Shown: in pieces, positions 61,347 through 64,000 of the stretch | Layout of the letters: every line of letters starts with the position of its first letter | Numbering within the stretch: position 1 is the first letter of the stretch | NCBI GenBank assembly: GCA_018065615.1 | Contig: JAGHSY010000031.1 | Span: 20,672-84,671, forward strand | DNA: 64,000 nucleotides | DNA from: Candidatus Colenecus caballi | GTDB taxonomy: Bacteria; Bacteroidota; Bacteroidia; Bacteroidales; Bacteroidaceae | Direction: 5' to 3' | Position numbers and translations under genes: made by a program | Notes under the pieces: generated by a model | The model's database searches: none | Told to the model about the DNA's origin: nothing | What the model saw: the letters and a program-made list of their open reading frames with translations, nothing else

Positions 61347-63461
61347 ATGTCTGATCAGGATTTACATCTTACTAGAAACATCGGCATCATGGCTCACATC
61401 GATGCCGGTAAGACTACGACCTCAGAGCGTATTCTCTACTACACCGGACTTACACATAAAATAGGTGAAGTCCATGACGGTTCAGCCACTATGGACTGGA
61501 TGGTTCAGGAGCAGGAGAGAGGTATTACAATTACATCTGCTGCCGTCACCACTCATTGGAAGTGGAATGAAAACACATACAAGATAAATCTTATTGACAC
61601 TCCGGGTCACGTTGACTTTACAGCAGAAGTCGAACGTTCACTCCGTGTGCTGGATGGTGCTGTCGCAGTGTTCTGCGCTGTAGGCGGTGTTCAGCCACAG
61701 TCTGAGACCGTCTGGCATCAGGCAAGCAAATACGGTGTTCCCCGTTTGGGCTATGTCAATAAGATGGACCGCTCCGGCGCTGACTTCTTCGGAGTCATCA
61801 GCCAGATGCAGACAATTCTCAAGGCCAATGCATGCCCGGTTGAAATTCCAATCGGACAGGAGGAATCATTCAAGGGAGTCATAGACCTTATTAAAATGAA
61901 GGCCATTTACTGGCGTGATGAATCTCTTGGCGCAGAGTATACTGTTGAGGATATCCCTGCAGACCAGATGGATGAAGCTCAGCAGTGGCGTGATAACCTT
62001 ATTGAAAAGGCCGCAGAATTCGATGATGAGATGATGGAGAAGTATCTTGAAGATCCTTCGACTATTACTCAAGAGGAAATTCTCCGTGCTGTACGCGTAG
62101 GCTGCATTACCCAGAAGCTGGTTCCTGTAGTTTGCGGAACTTCTTTCCGTAACAAGGGCGTTCAGCCTCTGCTTGATTATGTCTGCGCATTCCTGCCGTC
62201 ACCTATTGATGCTGACGGCGTTACAGGCTTTGTTCCAAAGTCAGAGGAAGAGACCCATAGAAAACCGTCTTCAGACGAAAAGACCGCTGCTCTTGCATTC
62301 AAGATAGCTGTTGACCCGTATGTCGGCCGTCTTATATTCTTCCGTGTATATTCAGGTAAGGTGACTGCCGGAAGCTACATCTTCAATACCCGTTCGGGAA
62401 AGAAGGAGCGCGTCAGCCGTCTGTTCCAGATGTATTCGAAGAAGCAGATTCAGGTCGATGAGGTCTGTGCCGGTGATATAGGTGCAGTTGTAGCACTGAA
62501 GGATATCCGTACCGGTGATACCCTGTGTGATGAAGAGGCTCCTATCGTACTCGAAAGCATGGATTTCCCGGATCCCGTCATCAGCATAGCTGTTGAACCC
62601 AAGACCGAGAAGGATATGAGCAAGCTGTCAGATGGCCTGGCACGTCTTGCCGAGGAAGATCCGACATTCACAGTCAAGGTCGATGAAGATTCCGGTCAGA
62701 CACTGATTTCCGGTATGGGTGAACTTCACCTTGATATTATTATTGACCGTCTTAAACGTGAGTTTGGCGTTGAGTGCAACCAGGGTCGTCCCCAGGTCAG
62801 CTACAAGGAGTCAATCTCAAATACAGTCCAGTTGCGTGAGGAATACAAGAAGCAGACTGGCGGTAAGGGACATTACGCCTGCATCGTCGTCGAAATCGGT
62901 CCTGCCGATGAAGACTGGAAGGGCGGCCTTCAGTTCATTGACGCTACCAAGGGTGAGGCTCTGCCAAAGACATATCTGCCTGCCATAGAGAAAGGCTTTA
63001 CAAATGCAATGAAGAACGGTGTCCTCATGGGAGCTCCTATGGAATCACTTAAGGTTACGGTTCTTGACGGCAAGTATCATCCGGTTGATTCCGATGCCCT
63101 GTCATTTGAGGTTTGTGCAGCTCAGGCGTTCAAGAATGCATGTGTCAAGGCAAATCCGGGACTTACAGAACCGATAATGTCTCTTGAGGTGGTTACTCCT
63201 GAAGAGAGTATGGGTAATGTCATCGGTGATCTTAACAAGCGTCGCGGTCAGGTTGAAGGTATGGAAACCAACCATTCTGGTGCAAAGGTCGTCAAGGCTC
63301 ATGTACCTCTGGCTGAAATGTTCGGTTATGTCACCGCTCTTAGAACCATCACCTCCGGTCGTGCCACTTCTTCTATGTCTTATGAAAGACATGCAGAAGT
63401 TTCAAAGTCACTGGCCAGAGCTGTTGTTGAGGAACAGGGAGGAAACGTATCATTACTTTAA
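61347..63461 (+). CDS. fusA: Elongation factor G
   Basis: The protein has the G1 motif [19 protein letters not shown], the switch-[27 protein letters not shown] and the C-terminal domains ending EQGGNVSLL. It is 704 residues from the ATG at 61347; a TTG at 61338, used by some calls, directly follows the rpsG stop and is less likely. EF-G drives translocation and, with RRF, ribosome recycling. The PHI-loop GRVTAYV-type and the [18 protein letters not shown] tail are intact. Confidence 0.97.
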   Translation: MSDQDLHLTRNIGIMAHIDAGKTTTSERILYYTGLTHKIGEVHDGSATMDWMVQEQERGITITSAAVTTHWKWNENTYKINLIDTPGHVDFTAEVERSLRVLDGAVAVFCAVGGVQPQSETVWHQASKYGVPRLGYVNKMDRSGADFFGVISQMQTILKANACPVEIPIGQEESFKGVIDLIKMKAIYWRDESLGAEYTVEDIPADQMDEAQQWRDNLIEKAAEFDDEMMEKYLEDPSTITQEEILRAVRVGCITQKLVPVVCGTSFRNKGVQPLLDYVCAFLPSPIDADGVTGFVPKSEEETHRKPSSDEKTAALAFKIAVDPYVGRLIFFRVYSGKVTAGSYIFNTRSGKKERVSRLFQMYSKKQIQVDEVCAGDIGAVVALKDIRTGDTLCDEEAPIVLESMDFPDPVISIAVEPKTEKDMSKLSDGLARLAEEDPTFTVKVDEDSGQTLISGMGELHLDIIIDRLKREFGVECNQGRPQVSYKESISNTVQLREEYKKQTGGKGHYACIVVEIGPADEDWKGGLQFIDATKGEALPKTYLPAIEKGFTNAMKNGVLMGAPMESLKVTVLDGKYHPVDSDALSFEVCAAQAFKNACVKANPGLTEPIMSLEVVTPEESMGNVIGDLNKRRGQVEGMETNHSGAKVVKAHVPLAEMFGYVTALRTITSGRATSSMSYERHAEVSKSLARAVVEEQGGNVSLL

Positions 63462-63471
63462 AGAGAGAGAC

Positions 63472-63507
63472 GCGGTCATGATAGCAAATGACTCTTATCA
63501 TGTCCGC
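63472..63507 (+). promoter_or_regulatory. Strong hairpin between fusA and rpsJ
   Basis: GCGGTCATGATA (63472-63483) pairs with TATCATGTCCGC (63496-63507) with one mismatch, around a 12-base loop. There is no T run, so it is not a classical terminator. It may be a processing site, attenuator or ribosomal-protein binding leader for the S10 block. Confidence 0.6.
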
Positions 63508-63538
63508 AAATGAATAATTAACAATTAAAACAAAAACA

Positions 63539-63844
63539 ATGAGTCAGAAAATCAGAATCAAACTGCAGTCATACGACCACAATGTCGTAGACAAGTCAGC
63601 AGAGAAGATCGTAAAGACCGTTAAGGCTACAGGTGCTGTAGTAAGTGGCCCGATTCCACTTCCCACTCACAAGCGTATCTTCACTGTCAACCGTTCAACT
63701 TTCGTAAACAAGAAGTCACGCGAACAGTTCCAGCTCTCTTCTTACAAGAGACTGATCGACATCTACAGCTCAACAGCAAAGACCGTTGACGCTCTGATGA
63801 AGCTTGAACTTCCCAGTGGTGTTGAAGTTGAGATCAAGGTTTGA
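63539..63844 (+). CDS. rpsJ: 30S ribosomal protein S10
   Basis: The 101-residue protein is S10: [20 protein letters not shown], the [20 protein letters not shown] loop, and [21 protein letters not shown]10 is a 30S head protein and also the NusE antitermination factor. It starts the S10 block after the hairpin at 63472. Confidence 0.98.
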   Translation: MSQKIRIKLQSYDHNVVDKSAEKIVKTVKATGAVVSGPIPLPTHKRIFTVNRSTFVNKKSREQFQLSSYKRLIDIYSSTAKTVDALMKLELPSGVEVEIKV

Positions 63845-63892
63845 TAACATTAGGAAAATTTTTTATTTACAGTAACTTAAATTTTTATTGAA

Positions 63893-64000
63893 ATGCCAGG
63901 ATTATTAGGAAAAAAGATCGGTATGACATCGGTCTTCGGTGCTGATGGAAAGAATGTTCCATGCACCGTTATCGAAGTTGGTCCTTGCGTGGTTACTCAG
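63893..64000 (+). CDS. rplC: 50S ribosomal protein L3 (partial)
   Basis: The frame starts [20 protein letters not shown] and continues [16 protein letters not shown] to the window edge, the N-terminus of L3. It follows rpsJ as expected for the S10 operon. Confidence 0.96.
   Translation, partial: MPGLLGKKIGMTSVFGADGKNVPCTVIEVGPCVVTQ

Overview
The window is chromosomal DNA of a Bacteroidales bacterium (phylum Bacteroidota). Four lines of evidence point there: promoters of the TTTG / TAnnTTTG type, a SusC-SusD-lipoprotein operon, other family proteins typical of the order (fimbrillin-like lipoproteins, NigD-like, DUF3078, PorT-like, Wzi-like, an N-succinylornithine-type transcarbamylase), and the str-S10 ribosomal gene order. 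A genus cannot be assigned from the sequence alone. Genes are dense, often joined by ATGA or TAATG overlaps, and lie on both strands in operon-sized blocks.

Layout. 1-4.8 kb: end of an unidentified gene, a KdsC-like phosphatase, Maf, a secreted two-module GH43-CBM6 glycosidase split by a one-base frameshift, a small secreted TonB-plug-like protein and a GNAT acetyltransferase. 4.8-6.2 kb: a Y1/REP-associated (RAYT) transposase between two copies of a ~185-bp nested palindromic repeat. 6.2-7.2 kb: tatC and tatA. 7.4-13.4 kb: a tightly coupled six-gene operon of a double-VOC protein and five HdrA/B/C/D-like electron-transfer subunits, ending in a REP-like hairpin. 13.5-18.8 kb: a PL11 rhamnogalacturonan lyase and two fimbrillin-like lipoproteins. 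18.9-24.0 kb: a minus-strand operon of a cysteate-acyltransferase-like alpha-oxoamine synthase, a threonine/cysteate-synthase-like enzyme with an in-frame UGA, an SDR reductase and a carboxyltransferase whose biotin domain has no biotin-accepting lysine. I read the first three as a candidate sulfonolipid (capnine) pathway. 24.2-26.0 kb: an EamA transporter and a DUF3078 protein. 26.0-26.8 kb: a repeat-filled intergenic region with a 104-bp tandem repeat and a 26/26-bp repeat-spacer-like hairpin array. 26.8-31.2 kb: a MORN protein and the DUF2007-proB-proA-argF' operon. 31.2-35.6 kb: the PASTA-rluD-ddl-acyltransferase-NigD operon. 36.0-41.3 kb: SusC-SusD-lipoprotein. 41.5-46.7 kb: rpmH, efp, radC, a DUF59 protein, lpxH, pta-ackA and a tRNA-Met. 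46.8-60.2 kb: housekeeping and envelope genes (START-like protein, LptF/G permease, aminotransferase, PorT-like protein, ferredoxin, rplS, rfbC-rfbD-wzi-like, lolD, tcdA, asd, sugar porter, DUF3467). 60.3-64.0 kb: rpsL-rpsG-fusA-rpsJ-rplC (cut by the window edge).

The regions of most interest are the Hdr-like operon, the candidate sulfonolipid operon with its interrupted second gene, the RAYT element and its repeats, and the 26.2-26.8 kb repeat region. All functional calls come from reading motifs in the sequence. No database search was run.
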